Notes under the pieces: generated by a model
The model's input: only the letters and a program-made list of their open reading frames with translations
What the model was told of the DNA's origin: nothing
Databases searched by the model: none
Assembly (NCBI GenBank): GCA_002724615.1
Contig: PBPF01000157.1
Location: 1-6,436 of the forward strand
DNA length: 6,436 nucleotides
Origin: Verrucomicrobiales bacterium
GTDB taxonomy: Bacteria; Verrucomicrobiota; Verrucomicrobiia; Limisphaerales; UBA1100
Direction of reading: 5' to 3'
In this document: positions 1-6,148 of the stretch, piece after piece
Layout of the letters: each line of letters begins with the position of its first letter
Position numbering within the stretch: position 1 is the first letter of the stretch
Translations under genes and position numbers: made by a program

Positions 1-437
1 AGTTGGCGGGCGGGGTGCAGCAGTGATTGATGATCATGCGGGCCGTGCATGTCGACAAGCCATTCGCCGATCTGCTTGAGCACAGCGAGCGTGGTGGCGC
101 TGCCGTTGACAAATTGGCGGTTGCTGCCGGCGGCGGTAAAGGTGCGCTTCAGGAGGAGTTGATTCTCCTCGCAAGGCTCCAGACCGTGTTCCTCAAGGAA
201 GGCGGGCAAGAAAACGTCGAGTTTCGCCACATCAAAAGTCGCCTCCACGGTGCATTGATCGGCCTCGGCGCGAATGAGGGTGCGGTCGGCGCGTTCGCCA
301 AGCACGAGGTTTAGCGCGCCGATGAGGATGGACTTGCCCGCGCCGGTTTCCCCGCTGATAGCATTGTAGCCGGGGCCGAGCCCAAGCGTGAGGTCGGTGA
401 CCAGGGCGAGATTCCGGATGCGTAGCGATTCCAGCAT
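1..437 (-). CDS. recN: DNA repair protein RecN, N-terminal part (cut by window edge)
   Basis: RecN is an SMC-like ATPase that acts in the cytoplasm on DNA double-strand breaks during recombinational repair. The ATG at 437-435 opens a frame that stays open to the left edge, giving 145 residues of a protein usually about 550 long. The N-terminus [13 protein letters not shown] fits the family. A Walker A motif GETGAGKS lies at residues 29-36 and is followed by the typical [15 protein letters not shown] stretch. A conserved RecN segment, [11 protein letters not shown], is at residues 130-140; many RecN proteins have HGQHEHQ there. The Walker B, signature motif and coiled-coil arms lie outside the window. 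No good Shine-Dalgarno is visible upstream of this start, but it matches the family start exactly. The gene is divergent from the hydrolase at 517. Identification is firm. Confidence 0.95.
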   Translation of the reverse strand, partial: MLESLRIRNLALVTDLTLGLGPGYNAISGETGAGKSILIGALNLVLGERADRTLIRAEADQCTVEATFDVAKLDVFLPAFLEEHGLEPCEENQLLLKRTFTAAGSNRQFVNGSATTLAVLKQIGEWLVDMHGPHDHQSLLHPARQ

Positions 438-516
438 GCGGCGGTATTGTGGAGGATTGATCGCGCGGGAAAATAAAATTGTGTTCACCGCCCCAATCGG
501 GCAGTCCATGCGGCGT
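438..516. promoter_or_regulatory. Divergent intergenic region, recN / MBL hydrolase
   Basis: These bases separate two divergently read genes and so should hold the 5' signals of both. An AT-rich patch (about 470-483) lies in the middle and could carry -10 elements, but I see no convincing -35/-10 pair in either direction. A GGAGGA (451-456) looks like a plus-strand Shine-Dalgarno, but it abuts an in-frame TTG at 457 with no spacer and lies about 60 bases before the likely ATG, so it probably does not set the start. A small inverted repeat GCCC/GGGC spans 491-503. The promoter role is inferred from layout only. Confidence 0.25.
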
Positions 517-1305
517 ATGGCATTTGAGTTTACATTTCTGGGCACGGGCACCTCGCAGGGAGTGCCGGTCATTGGCAAGGATTATCCAGAGGATTATTTG
601 GCCAACCCCAAAAACCACCGAACCCGCTCGTCGATTTATGTCGTCACGAATGAAGTGAAACTGGTGGTGGATACGACGCCGGATTTTCGCACGCAGTGTC
701 TGCGGGAAAATATCCAGTGGCTAGACGCTGTGCTGGTGACGCACGCGCACACAGATCACATCATGGGCATGGACGATTGCCGCCGTTTCTGTGACATCCG
801 GCAAGGGCCGTTGCCAATTTACGCCAACGCCACCACCATGGGCCACCTGCGTCGCGTGCATGCCCACGCATTCCACGACGGCGACCATCCGCGCGGTTAT
901 TTCGTGCCGGAAGAGCACGTGATCGACGGGCCGTTTGAGATAGGGGATTTGAGCATCACGCCATTTGATTTGCCGCATGGCAGCATGGGATCCACGGGTT
1001 TTCTCTTTGAACAAGGCGAAAGCAAACGGCTTTCCTATCTCACCGATGCCAAGTCTGTGCCGGCAAATGTTGTGGAGGCAGTGCAAGGTGTAGAGGTCGT
1101 CGTGCTTGATGCCCTTCGGCCGCAGGAGCACTGGACGCACATGAGTACCGGCGAGGCTTTGGAAGTAGCAGAGCAAGTGAGTGCCGGGCGAACGTTCTTC
1201 ACGCACCTGACACATTATTATGACCACGATGCGGATCAGGCGAAATTGCCCGAGGGCGTGCAGTTGGCTTGGGACGGGCTGAAGGTAATTACCGGGAATC
1301 AATAA
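517..1305 (+). CDS. MBL-fold metallohydrolase, PhnP-like phosphodiesterase family
   Basis: This is a cytoplasmic metallo-beta-lactamase-fold hydrolase of 262 residues, near the usual 250-270. It starts with the subfamily hallmark [14 protein letters not shown] (residues 7-20). The dinuclear metal motif HAHTDH is at 76-81, with further likely ligands H154 in LPHG and D177 in LTDAK, and a late histidine in THLTH (229-233). The end, [14 protein letters not shown], is also typical. PhnP itself cleaves phosphoribosyl cyclic phosphate in phosphonate use, but no phn genes are nearby, so the substrate is unknown. The cysteine cluster that follows VIG in PhnP (GCxCxxC) is replaced by GKDYPED (20-26), so the structural zinc site appears lost. 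The start could also be the in-frame ATG at 508 (three residues longer); neither has a clear Shine-Dalgarno. I chose 517 because family members begin just before FTFLGTG. The upstream extension to 388 overlaps recN and is not coding. Confidence 0.9.
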   Translation: MAFEFTFLGTGTSQGVPVIGKDYPEDYLANPKNHRTRSSIYVVTNEVKLVVDTTPDFRTQCLRENIQWLDAVLVTHAHTDHIMGMDDCRRFCDIRQGPLPIYANATTMGHLRRVHAHAFHDGDHPRGYFVPEEHVIDGPFEIGDLSITPFDLPHGSMGSTGFLFEQGESKRLSYLTDAKSVPANVVEAVQGVEVVVLDALRPQEHWTHMSTGEALEVAEQVSAGRTFFTHLTHYYDHDADQAKLPEGVQLAWDGLKVITGNQ

Positions 1306-1330
1306 CCAAGGCTCAGCATCACATTGATCA

Positions 1331-1359
1331 TAAAAAACGGCCGCCAAAGGCGACCGTTC
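1331..1359 (-). terminator. Rho-independent terminator of the epimerase-like gene
   Basis: Positions 1336-1345 pair with 1349-1358: ten positions, nine of them Watson-Crick, one C/A mismatch (1341/1353), and a three-base loop. Read on the minus strand the stem ends in GGCCGTT and runs into a T-tract (1337-1332), the classic intrinsic terminator form, about 25 bases after the stop codon at 1384. On the plus strand the hairpin is followed only by TCTCT, so it would work less well for the hydrolase gene converging from the left. Confidence 0.85.
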
Positions 1360-1362
1360 TCT

Positions 1363-1385
1363 AAAAGGCTCTATCAGCCGTTTTT
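1363..1385 (+). terminator. Possible weak plus-strand terminator of the MBL hydrolase
   Basis: AAAAGGCT, a five-base loop, then AGCC, one unpaired G and TTTTT. Four GC-rich pairs (1367-1370 with 1376-1379) can be extended by A-T pairs across a bulge, and the T-run follows in the plus direction. It overlaps the last two bases of the opposing gene's stop codon. The short stem makes this tentative; the larger hairpin at 1336-1358 may help stop plus-strand transcription. Confidence 0.35.
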
Positions 1386-2424
1386 ACGCCCCCATCTCGT
1401 CCTCAAAGGATCCTTCGGCCACAGGGAAACAGAGGTTGTCGCGGACGTATTGAATGCCCTCAATGGCGGTGGCGTCCGGGTCGCGGTAGTTACTTTCCGT
1501 CTCGGCAATGAGCGGCGCGGTCTCGGTGCCCATGATTTTATTGTACCGGGCGGGATAGCCGATGTTGATGAGCATCTCGACATAGCGCGTCATGTTGATG
1601 TCGCCGCTGCCGAGGTCAGTAAATTGCATCGCGCGGTCACGCCAGTTGCCTTCCATCTTACGTAGGGGCACATTGTCACGGACCACGAAATTCTTCACGT
1701 GGCAGGCGTACACTCGGTCGCGCACGGCGGGATGGGTGAAGCGCGTTTCCCAATCCTCACCTTCCCAGCAGTGCGAAGGATCGGCGTTGACGGTGAGGCA
1801 TGGGTCGCCATCGCAAATTTCCACCAGCCGGCCGAACTCCTCCGCGCACATGGCGGCGGTGCCCGGGTGAATCTCGTGCGCGAGATAAATGCCGAGGCTG
1901 TTGGCGTGCGCGCGAATCTTTGCGGTCTTTTTCACAAACCGCTCTTCGCCTTCCTTGATGAGGTCAAAATCGCCACCCGCCCAAAAACCCCAAGGGTAGC
2001 CGGTGGCCAATTCCCAGCCATGCGAAGCGCCCCAGAACATTGGGAGGATCTTGATGTCCAACGCAGCAGCGAGGTCGAGCAGTCGCAGGATATAATCCTC
2101 GGCCCATGCCTCGAGTTTGCCCTTGGCCATCTTGGCGACATCCGGCGGCACAAAAGGTCGCAGTCCCTTGGTGCCAGTCCACGCGCTGGTGTGCACCCAG
2201 AACATGCAGTGACCGCTGATGCCGTCAAGCTTCAGCCCGTGTTTCTCAAACGCCTTGCGTATGAGGTGTGGGCGGCTGAAGCCTCCGCTTTTGCCCTCGA
2301 GCATGTAGTTGCTCGGCTGCGCGCCCGCCGCACCGGCTTCCTTGGCAAACGCCAGAAATCCGTCGAGTCCCTTACCGCCATGTTGGGCGCCTTCAATACT
2401 GCTGTGATAGATTGGTTTCGCCAT
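1384..2424 (-). CDS. Sugar phosphate isomerase/epimerase-like TIM-barrel protein
   Basis: A 346-residue protein of the xylose isomerase-like (AP endonuclease family 2) TIM-barrel superfamily, whose members bind a divalent metal and isomerise or epimerise sugars, inositols or related polyols. It has no signal peptide and is probably cytoplasmic. Metal-ligand positions seem intact: E184 in LAHEIHPGTA, D215 in NADPSHCW, H242 in ACHVKN, and a C-terminal glutamate, probably E308 in LIAETES. Features near the active site include GHCMFWVHTSAW (71-82) and a tryptophan-rich GYPWGFWAGGDF (142-153). The end, CFPVAEGSFEDEMGA, resembles remembered Verrucomicrobiota and Planctomycetota members. The start is well fixed: AGGTGA sits three bases before the ATG. 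It lies 77 bp downstream of the peptidase-like gene in the same direction, with a plausible promoter in the gap and a strong terminator after the stop. The substrate cannot be told from sequence. Confidence 0.9.
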   Translation of the reverse strand: MAKPIYHSSIEGAQHGGKGLDGFLAFAKEAGAAGAQPSNYMLEGKSGGFSRPHLIRKAFEKHGLKLDGISGHCMFWVHTSAWTGTKGLRPFVPPDVAKMAKGKLEAWAEDYILRLLDLAAALDIKILPMFWGASHGWELATGYPWGFWAGGDFDLIKEGEERFVKKTAKIRAHANSLGIYLAHEIHPGTAAMCAEEFGRLVEICDGDPCLTVNADPSHCWEGEDWETRFTHPAVRDRVYACHVKNFVVRDNVPLRKMEGNWRDRAMQFTDLGSGDINMTRYVEMLINIGYPARYNKIMGTETAPLIAETESNYRDPDATAIEGIQYVRDNLCFPVAEGSFEDEMGA

Positions 2425-2427
2425 AAA

Positions 2428-2433
2428 TCACCT
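2428..2433 (-). promoter_or_regulatory. Shine-Dalgarno of the epimerase-like gene
   Basis: AGGTGA on the minus strand ends three bases before the ATG at 2424, which puts the AGG core six bases from the start. It is the clearest ribosome binding site in the window; the other complete genes here show none of this quality. Confidence 0.65.
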
Positions 2434-2457
2434 GTGGGGTTGAATTTGGGTGGCGAA

Positions 2458-2486
2458 GGGATAACGAATGTCGCCGAAGTTGGCAA
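2458..2486 (-). promoter_or_regulatory. Candidate sigma70-type promoter for the epimerase-like gene
   Basis: On the minus strand TTGCCA (2486-2481, five of six to the -35 consensus) is followed after exactly 17 bases by TATCCC (2463-2458, three of six to the -10). Transcription would begin roughly 25-30 bases before the ATG at 2424. The -35 lies in a small inverted repeat (GTTG, one base, CAAC) nested between longer arms CGCCGAA (2472-2478) and TTCGGGCG (2493-2500), which may simply be chance. The weak -10 keeps this tentative. Confidence 0.35.
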
Positions 2487-2501
2487 CCTGTTTTCGGGCG
2501 G

Positions 2502-3500
2502 TCAGCGCTGTTGCTTGCGCTTTTGCTGCTCGATGATTTTAGCCCGGGCGGCTTCTTTGGCGTTTTTCTCGATCCAGAAATGCCAGCCATGTTCAAAAGA
2601 TTGGATACCCTTGATCTTCCGGGCAGGGTTCATGGGCCATTGCTCGTGGAGTGTGCGGGCGAAAACGAGTTCTGGTGCGACGTTGGGATTTTGCTGCGCG
2701 CGATGTACTGCGCCAGCCATGATTTTTTGCGGCCAATCAACCCCGGCGTTTTGGCCGGCACTGACAAAAAAGTCGAAAATCGACCAGCCGACGTCGTAGC
2801 CCATACCAATCTCATCGTCGAACATCTTGGCCCAGTCGTTGTAGTTGTCGGTAAGCAGGTACTTGTCGAGCCGGGGAAGCTTGCCGGTGCGGCGAAGGAC
2901 ATCAAGCCGCTGCCAGCGATCGCGCTTGTCATTCACCAGAAACTTGGTCTGTAGCCAAGCGGGTTCCTCACCAAACCAGTCGGCACTGCCCTCGATCATC
3001 CAGAATGGCAGTGGGCCGAACATGGCGTTCATGATTGCATGGCAACCCTCGTGTTGTGCGGTGGGAAGAAGACGCCAGACTGGATCTTGTTTCCAAGTGA
3101 CAATCTCACGCCCACGCGGGCTAAAGAACCCGAGTACATTCTTATTGATACGCTTCTTGTATTTCACTTGTGCGAAATGCTGGTAATCCTCGAAGCGCTC
3201 GAAGATACGGTAGCGTACCGTGAAAGTGCGTGGCAGTCGTCGGCCGAAAGTTTGCTCGTGGCGCTGGATCAAGTTCTTCAAGCCAAAGTTTAGAGCGTTC
3301 ACCATCTCGCGCTTCAGTTCATAACCATGTATGGCAAACTGGGTCAGGCCATAGGCGCGAAAATCGGTACCGTTCATCATCGGCGTCGTGATTTTCATGG
3401 CCGCCTGAGCGGGGATCGGCGCGGCACTCGAAAAAGCCAATAGCCCGAAGAAGAGGGCTGGCAGAATCCTAAAATGCTTGAAGTCAGGCATTTGACGCAT
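2502..3500 (-). CDS. Secreted HExxH zinc metallopeptidase-like protein (DUF1570-like)
   Basis: From the ATG at 3500 this is 332 residues. The first 33 look like a Sec signal peptide: basic FKHFRI, hydrophobic LPALFFGLLAFSSA, then a cleavage-type AQA before residue 34, so the mature protein is likely periplasmic or exported. A zinc-protease motif HEGCH is at 150-154, with H150 and H154 as ligands and E151 as catalytic base. A likely third ligand is E170 in WMIEGSADWFGEE. This gluzincin-like spacing and the aromatic EGSADWF segment fit the DUF1570 / peptidase MA-like group. The C-terminus is a charged tail rich in K, Q and R (about 311-332). The frame stays open upstream to 3683, but that part overlaps the divergent tatD-like gene and lies before the signal peptide, so I reject it. 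ATG at 3491 is an alternative start. The substrate is unknown, and activity is inferred from the motif only. Confidence 0.82.
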   Translation of the reverse strand: MRQMPDFKHFRILPALFFGLLAFSSAAPIPAQAAMKITTPMMNGTDFRAYGLTQFAIHGYELKREMVNALNFGLKNLIQRHEQTFGRRLPRTFTVRYRIFERFEDYQHFAQVKYKKRINKNVLGFFSPRGREIVTWKQDPVWRLLPTAQHEGCHAIMNAMFGPLPFWMIEGSADWFGEEPAWLQTKFLVNDKRDRWQRLDVLRRTGKLPRLDKYLLTDNYNDWAKMFDDEIGMGYDVGWSIFDFFVSAGQNAGVDWPQKIMAGAVHRAQQNPNVAPELVFARTLHEQWPMNPARKIKGIQSFEHGWHFWIEKNAKEAARAKIIEQQKRKQQR

Positions 3501-3570
3501 GATCTTGCTTGGGCAACATGCCTTCGTTTTGGCAAAATGTAAAGGCCCGAAGTGACCGTCTCGCTTAGTT
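3501..3570. promoter_or_regulatory. Divergent intergenic region, peptidase-like gene / TatD
   Basis: Seventy bases lie between divergent starts and must hold the 5' signals of both genes. A minus-strand pair TTTACA (3543-3538) and CATGTT (3520-3515) with a 17-base gap is possible, but its -10 is poor and lies very near the ATG. A plus-strand pair TTGGGC (3509-3514) and CAAAAT (3533-3538) with an 18-base gap is also possible. A perfect small palindrome TTTTG, one base, CAAAA occupies 3527-3537 and could be an operator half-site or chance. Neither gene has a strong Shine-Dalgarno here. Confidence 0.3.
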
Positions 3571-4374
3571 ATGCCCGAGTTTTTTGACACGCACGCGCAT
3601 TTGACCTTCCCCGATTTTGAGAAGGAGATTGAGGCTATAATTGTGCGTGCGACGAAGTCTGGCATCACGCGCATCATTAGCATTGGTACAGATCTCGAAA
3701 GCAGCCGGGCCGCAGTTGAATTGGCGGCGAACCACGAGGCGGTTTACGCGGTGGTGGGCTGGCACCCGAATGACCTCGATGGCTCGCCGGAAGATGTGCG
3801 GCCCGGCTTACGTGAACTGGCGTCCCAGCCGAAGGTGGTGGCGATTGGAGAAACGGGTATCGACCACTACCGTTTGCCAAGCAGTCGCGGCGGTTCGGAA
3901 GAGGAAGATGAGATCTGGAAGGACCGGCAAATTCGGGCCTTTAAGCAACAGCTCGAATTAGCCGCGGATTTAGGCCTGAATGCCGTCATTCACACACGTG
4001 CGTCGCTGGAGCCGACGCTGGAGATATTTGAGCCATATGCCGATCGCGTGAGAGGGCAGTTTCATTGTTTTGTTGATGGCTCGGAACAGATGGAACGTAT
4101 CGTGGCGCTGGGCTCGCTGGTGAGTTTCACGGGAATCCTGACTTTTAAAAACGCCACCGAGGTGCGCGAGACGCTGGCGGCGACACCCATGGACGCCTTT
4201 ATGTTGGAGACCGACAGTCCATTCCTCGCCCCAGTTCCTTGGCGTGGCAAACGCTGTCAGCCAGCATATGTGAAGGAGATCGCTGAACAAGCTGCAGCTG
4301 TGAAGAAGTGCTCAATGGAGGCACTGAGTGAGTCCACCTGCCAAACTGCACGCTCGTTTTTTCGCGGCCTTTAG
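3571..4374 (+). CDS. TatD family metal-dependent hydrolase (putative DNase)
   Basis: A 267-residue cytoplasmic TIM-barrel amidohydrolase of the TatD/YcfH family, whose studied members are metal-dependent 3'-5' exonucleases linked to DNA repair and DNA turnover. All expected metal ligands are present: H8 and H10 in DTHAHLTF, E94 in AIGETGIDHY, H141 in VIHTR, H165 in QFHCF, and D215 in LETDSPFLAP. GWHPND (63-68) and PWRGKR (223-228) are also family hallmarks. A stretch of about a dozen extra, acidic residues (around 103-117, SSRGGSEEEDEIW) separates E94 from the helix before H141; shorter loops are usual there. The ATG at 3571 puts the start right before the metal motif, as in the family. The stop overlaps the stop of the convergent membrane protein gene. 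The exact paralogue (tatD, ycfH or yjjV type) cannot be told, so no symbol is given. Confidence 0.94.
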   Translation: MPEFFDTHAHLTFPDFEKEIEAIIVRATKSGITRIISIGTDLESSRAAVELAANHEAVYAVVGWHPNDLDGSPEDVRPGLRELASQPKVVAIGETGIDHYRLPSSRGGSEEEDEIWKDRQIRAFKQQLELAADLGLNAVIHTRASLEPTLEIFEPYADRVRGQFHCFVDGSEQMERIVALGSLVSFTGILTFKNATEVRETLAATPMDAFMLETDSPFLAPVPWRGKRCQPAYVKEIAEQAAAVKKCSMEALSESTCQTARSFFRGL

Positions 4375-5234
4375 CCTGCCAAGCGGTGGTAAAACCAGCC
4401 CATACGTTCGGGCACCAGCAGCACGCTGACTCCGAATGCCAGTGCCAACCCCAGCAGCGGTGCAAAGTCCACCTTGCGCCAGCGCAATGGCAGGAGTTGA
4501 AGGACCCAGAGTAAGCTCTTGCCGGTCGCCTCGATGCACTTCCAGAAATTTTGTCCACCGAAATAAACGTAGTTGCTGAACAGGTACAAAACAATGAGGC
4601 CCATCGAAAACCAGGCCACGTGCCGAAGGTGCACCGCTGCGTTGTCGCCGGCAAAATGTGCCAACTCGACATTCGTGCCTAGAGTCAGGATTTCCAGTCG
4701 TTGCATCCAGGCTGCGCTGGCATAAAACAGACAGCCTGCCAGGAGGAACGCGATGGGTATCTTCAAAACTGCGGGTAGCCAGTCCAGCCAGCCTAGTTGT
4801 TGCCGTAAGAAACGGTTCCAGCCTTCAGCTTCCTTGAGGTCTGGCCGCAGCACGGACAACAGCACGAGGCAGAAATTGTACACCACCAGCCACGGCAGAA
4901 AACTGACGATGGAAAACGCCAGTTGTTTTTCCAGCACGTTCCGGTCAAAGGGTAGCGACCATTCCTGGAATTCTCCGAGCGAGAAGGACACCATATCCAA
5001 GTGCGGCTGCCAGCTGAGATCCGGAGCCACGGCGAAATAAAACCAGCCGCGACCCAACAATACCACGGTTAGCAGGATCAGGCTGATGGAGGCAAGAGCC
5101 TTGCGCAGCAGGAACTGTAAAACACGGGCGCCAGTCGAGCGCTTGGGGCTAGCCTGTTGCGGGGGCAGGCCCATGCGCCAATGTACCCACAACAGCAATG
5201 CGACGAAATTGAGTATCAGGTGGAGAAGTCCCAT
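4371..5234 (-). CDS. Six-helix inner membrane protein, YggT-like features
   Basis: A 287-residue integral membrane protein of unknown function. Hydrophobic segments lie at about 2-19, 45-68, 105-129, 154-175, 205-225 and 257-274, giving six predicted helices. The C-terminal part, LLPLRWRKVDFAPLLGLAL (247-265), resembles the conserved YggT-family pattern in which a proline-containing loop leads to DFxPL and a last helix. The 119-170 part has a similar order (helix, polar loop, LPAVLKIP, helix), which hints at an ancient duplication, but identity is low. I recall similar uncharacterised proteins in Verrucomicrobiota. The ATG at 5234 follows the sucD stop by 17 bases, so it is probably translated from the sucCD message; no clear Shine-Dalgarno is seen in the gap. 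Its TAA overlaps the TAG of the TatD gene on the other strand. YggT proteins are sometimes linked to cell division or osmotic tolerance, which says little about this one. Confidence 0.8.
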   Translation of the reverse strand: MGLLHLILNFVALLLWVHWRMGLPPQQASPKRSTGARVLQFLLRKALASISLILLTVVLLGRGWFYFAVAPDLSWQPHLDMVSFSLGEFQEWSLPFDRNVLEKQLAFSIVSFLPWLVVYNFCLVLLSVLRPDLKEAEGWNRFLRQQLGWLDWLPAVLKIPIAFLLAGCLFYASAAWMQRLEILTLGTNVELAHFAGDNAAVHLRHVAWFSMGLIVLYLFSNYVYFGGQNFWKCIEATGKSLLWVLQLLPLRWRKVDFAPLLGLALAFGVSVLLVPERMGWFYHRLAG

Positions 5235-5251
5235 GCCGACCCGGCACCGGA

Positions 5252-6142
5252 CTACATCATTTTGAGCAGCGTGTCAGCCATTTCCGACGGCGTTTCTGCT
5301 ACGCCGATGCCGGCCTCACGGAAGGCGGCTTTCTTTGCCTCCGCCGTGCCTTTGCCGCCGCTGACGATCGCGCCGGCATGGCCCATGCGGCGTCCGGGCG
5401 GGGCGGTGGCCCCAGCGATGAAGCCCGCGATGGGTTTATCACAGTTTTTTGCTGCCCACGCCGCCGCCTCTTCCTCGGCGGTGCCGCCGATCTCGCCGAT
5501 CATAATGACGCCATGTGTGTCAGGATCGTCATTGAAAAGTTTCAACACATCAAGATGCGACATGCCTGGCACGGGATCGCCGCCGATGCCAACGCAGGTG
5601 GATTGCCCCACGCCCGCACTAGTGAGCTGCCACACCGCCTCATAGGTGAGTGTGCCGCTTCGGGAAACGACGCCGATATTGCCGGCCTTATGAATGTAGC
5701 CCGGCGAAATGCCGATACGACAGCCGCCGCTGGAATCTTCACCCTCGCCGGGTGTGACGATGCCGGGGCAGTTCGGTCCAATAAGCCGCGTGTCGCTGGC
5801 GTCGAGCACCTTTTTCACGCTGACCATGTCGCGCACCGGAATGCCTTCGGTGATGGCCACGACCAATTCTAGCCCGGCATCAATGCCTTCGAGGATGGCA
5901 TCGGCAGCAAAGGGCGGCGGGACAAATACTGCCGTTGCCGTTGCGCCCGTCTCCGCAGCCGCCTCGGTGACGCTGTCAAAAATGGGCACAGTGTCGGCAA
6001 ACGTTTGCCCGCCCTTGCCGGGCGTGACGCCGGCGACGAGTTGCGAACCGTAATCGAGGCTTAGCTGGGCGTGTCGACCGCCGAAGCCGCCGGTGATCCC
6101 TTGGACAATAAATTTGGTGTCAGGTTTTACGAGAATTGACAT
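5252..6142 (-). CDS. sucD: Succinyl-CoA synthetase (succinate-CoA ligase) alpha subunit
   Basis: The alpha subunit, with SucC, converts succinyl-CoA, phosphate and ADP or GDP to succinate, CoA and NTP in the TCA cycle; it binds CoA and carries the phosphohistidine. The protein has 296 residues, the normal length. The N-terminal Rossmann CoA-binding domain shows [13 protein letters not shown] (13-25) and VTPGKGG (39-45). The central IGPNCPG (121-127) and [11 protein letters not shown] (158-168) are standard. The active-site histidine is H255 in [17 protein letters not shown]. Between PGE and CRIGISPG the sequence has about six extra residues (GEDSSG, near 133-139) compared with the usual PGECKIGIMPG. 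The ATG at 6142 is 6 bases after the sucC stop, so translational coupling is likely, and no Shine-Dalgarno stands out. The YggT-like gene follows 17 bases downstream. Confidence 0.97.
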   Translation of the reverse strand: MSILVKPDTKFIVQGITGGFGGRHAQLSLDYGSQLVAGVTPGKGGQTFADTVPIFDSVTEAAAETGATATAVFVPPPFAADAILEGIDAGLELVVAITEGIPVRDMVSVKKVLDASDTRLIGPNCPGIVTPGEGEDSSGGCRIGISPGYIHKAGNIGVVSRSGTLTYEAVWQLTSAGVGQSTCVGIGGDPVPGMSHLDVLKLFNDDPDTHGVIMIGEIGGTAEEEAAAWAAKNCDKPIAGFIAGATAPPGRRMGHAGAIVSGGKGTAEAKKAAFREAGIGVAETPSEMADTLLKMM

Positions 6143-6148
6143 GGCGTT

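Noticed and set aside
388..516. Upstream extension of the MBL hydrolase reading frame
   Set aside because: It overlaps the start of recN on the other strand, and the added residues have no counterpart in the family, which begins just before FTFLGTG.
721..1347. Minus-strand open frame of 208 codons opposite the MBL hydrolase
   Set aside because: No family motif, no Shine-Dalgarno, and it runs across the terminator region; the plus strand holds a convincing hydrolase.
1699..2799. Long plus-strand open frame of 366 codons antisense to the epimerase-like and peptidase-like genes
   Set aside because: Its translation has no recognisable motif, and both minus-strand genes beneath it show clear family motifs; it is a frame shadow in GC-rich sequence.
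3501..3683. Upstream extension of the peptidase-like frame
   Set aside because: It would overlap the first 113 bases of the tatD-like gene and would bury the signal peptide at residue 62.
4199..4672. Minus-strand open frame of 157 codons across the TatD/membrane protein junction
   Set aside because: It is rich in W, C, S and H with no family resemblance and overlaps two well-supported genes in other frames.
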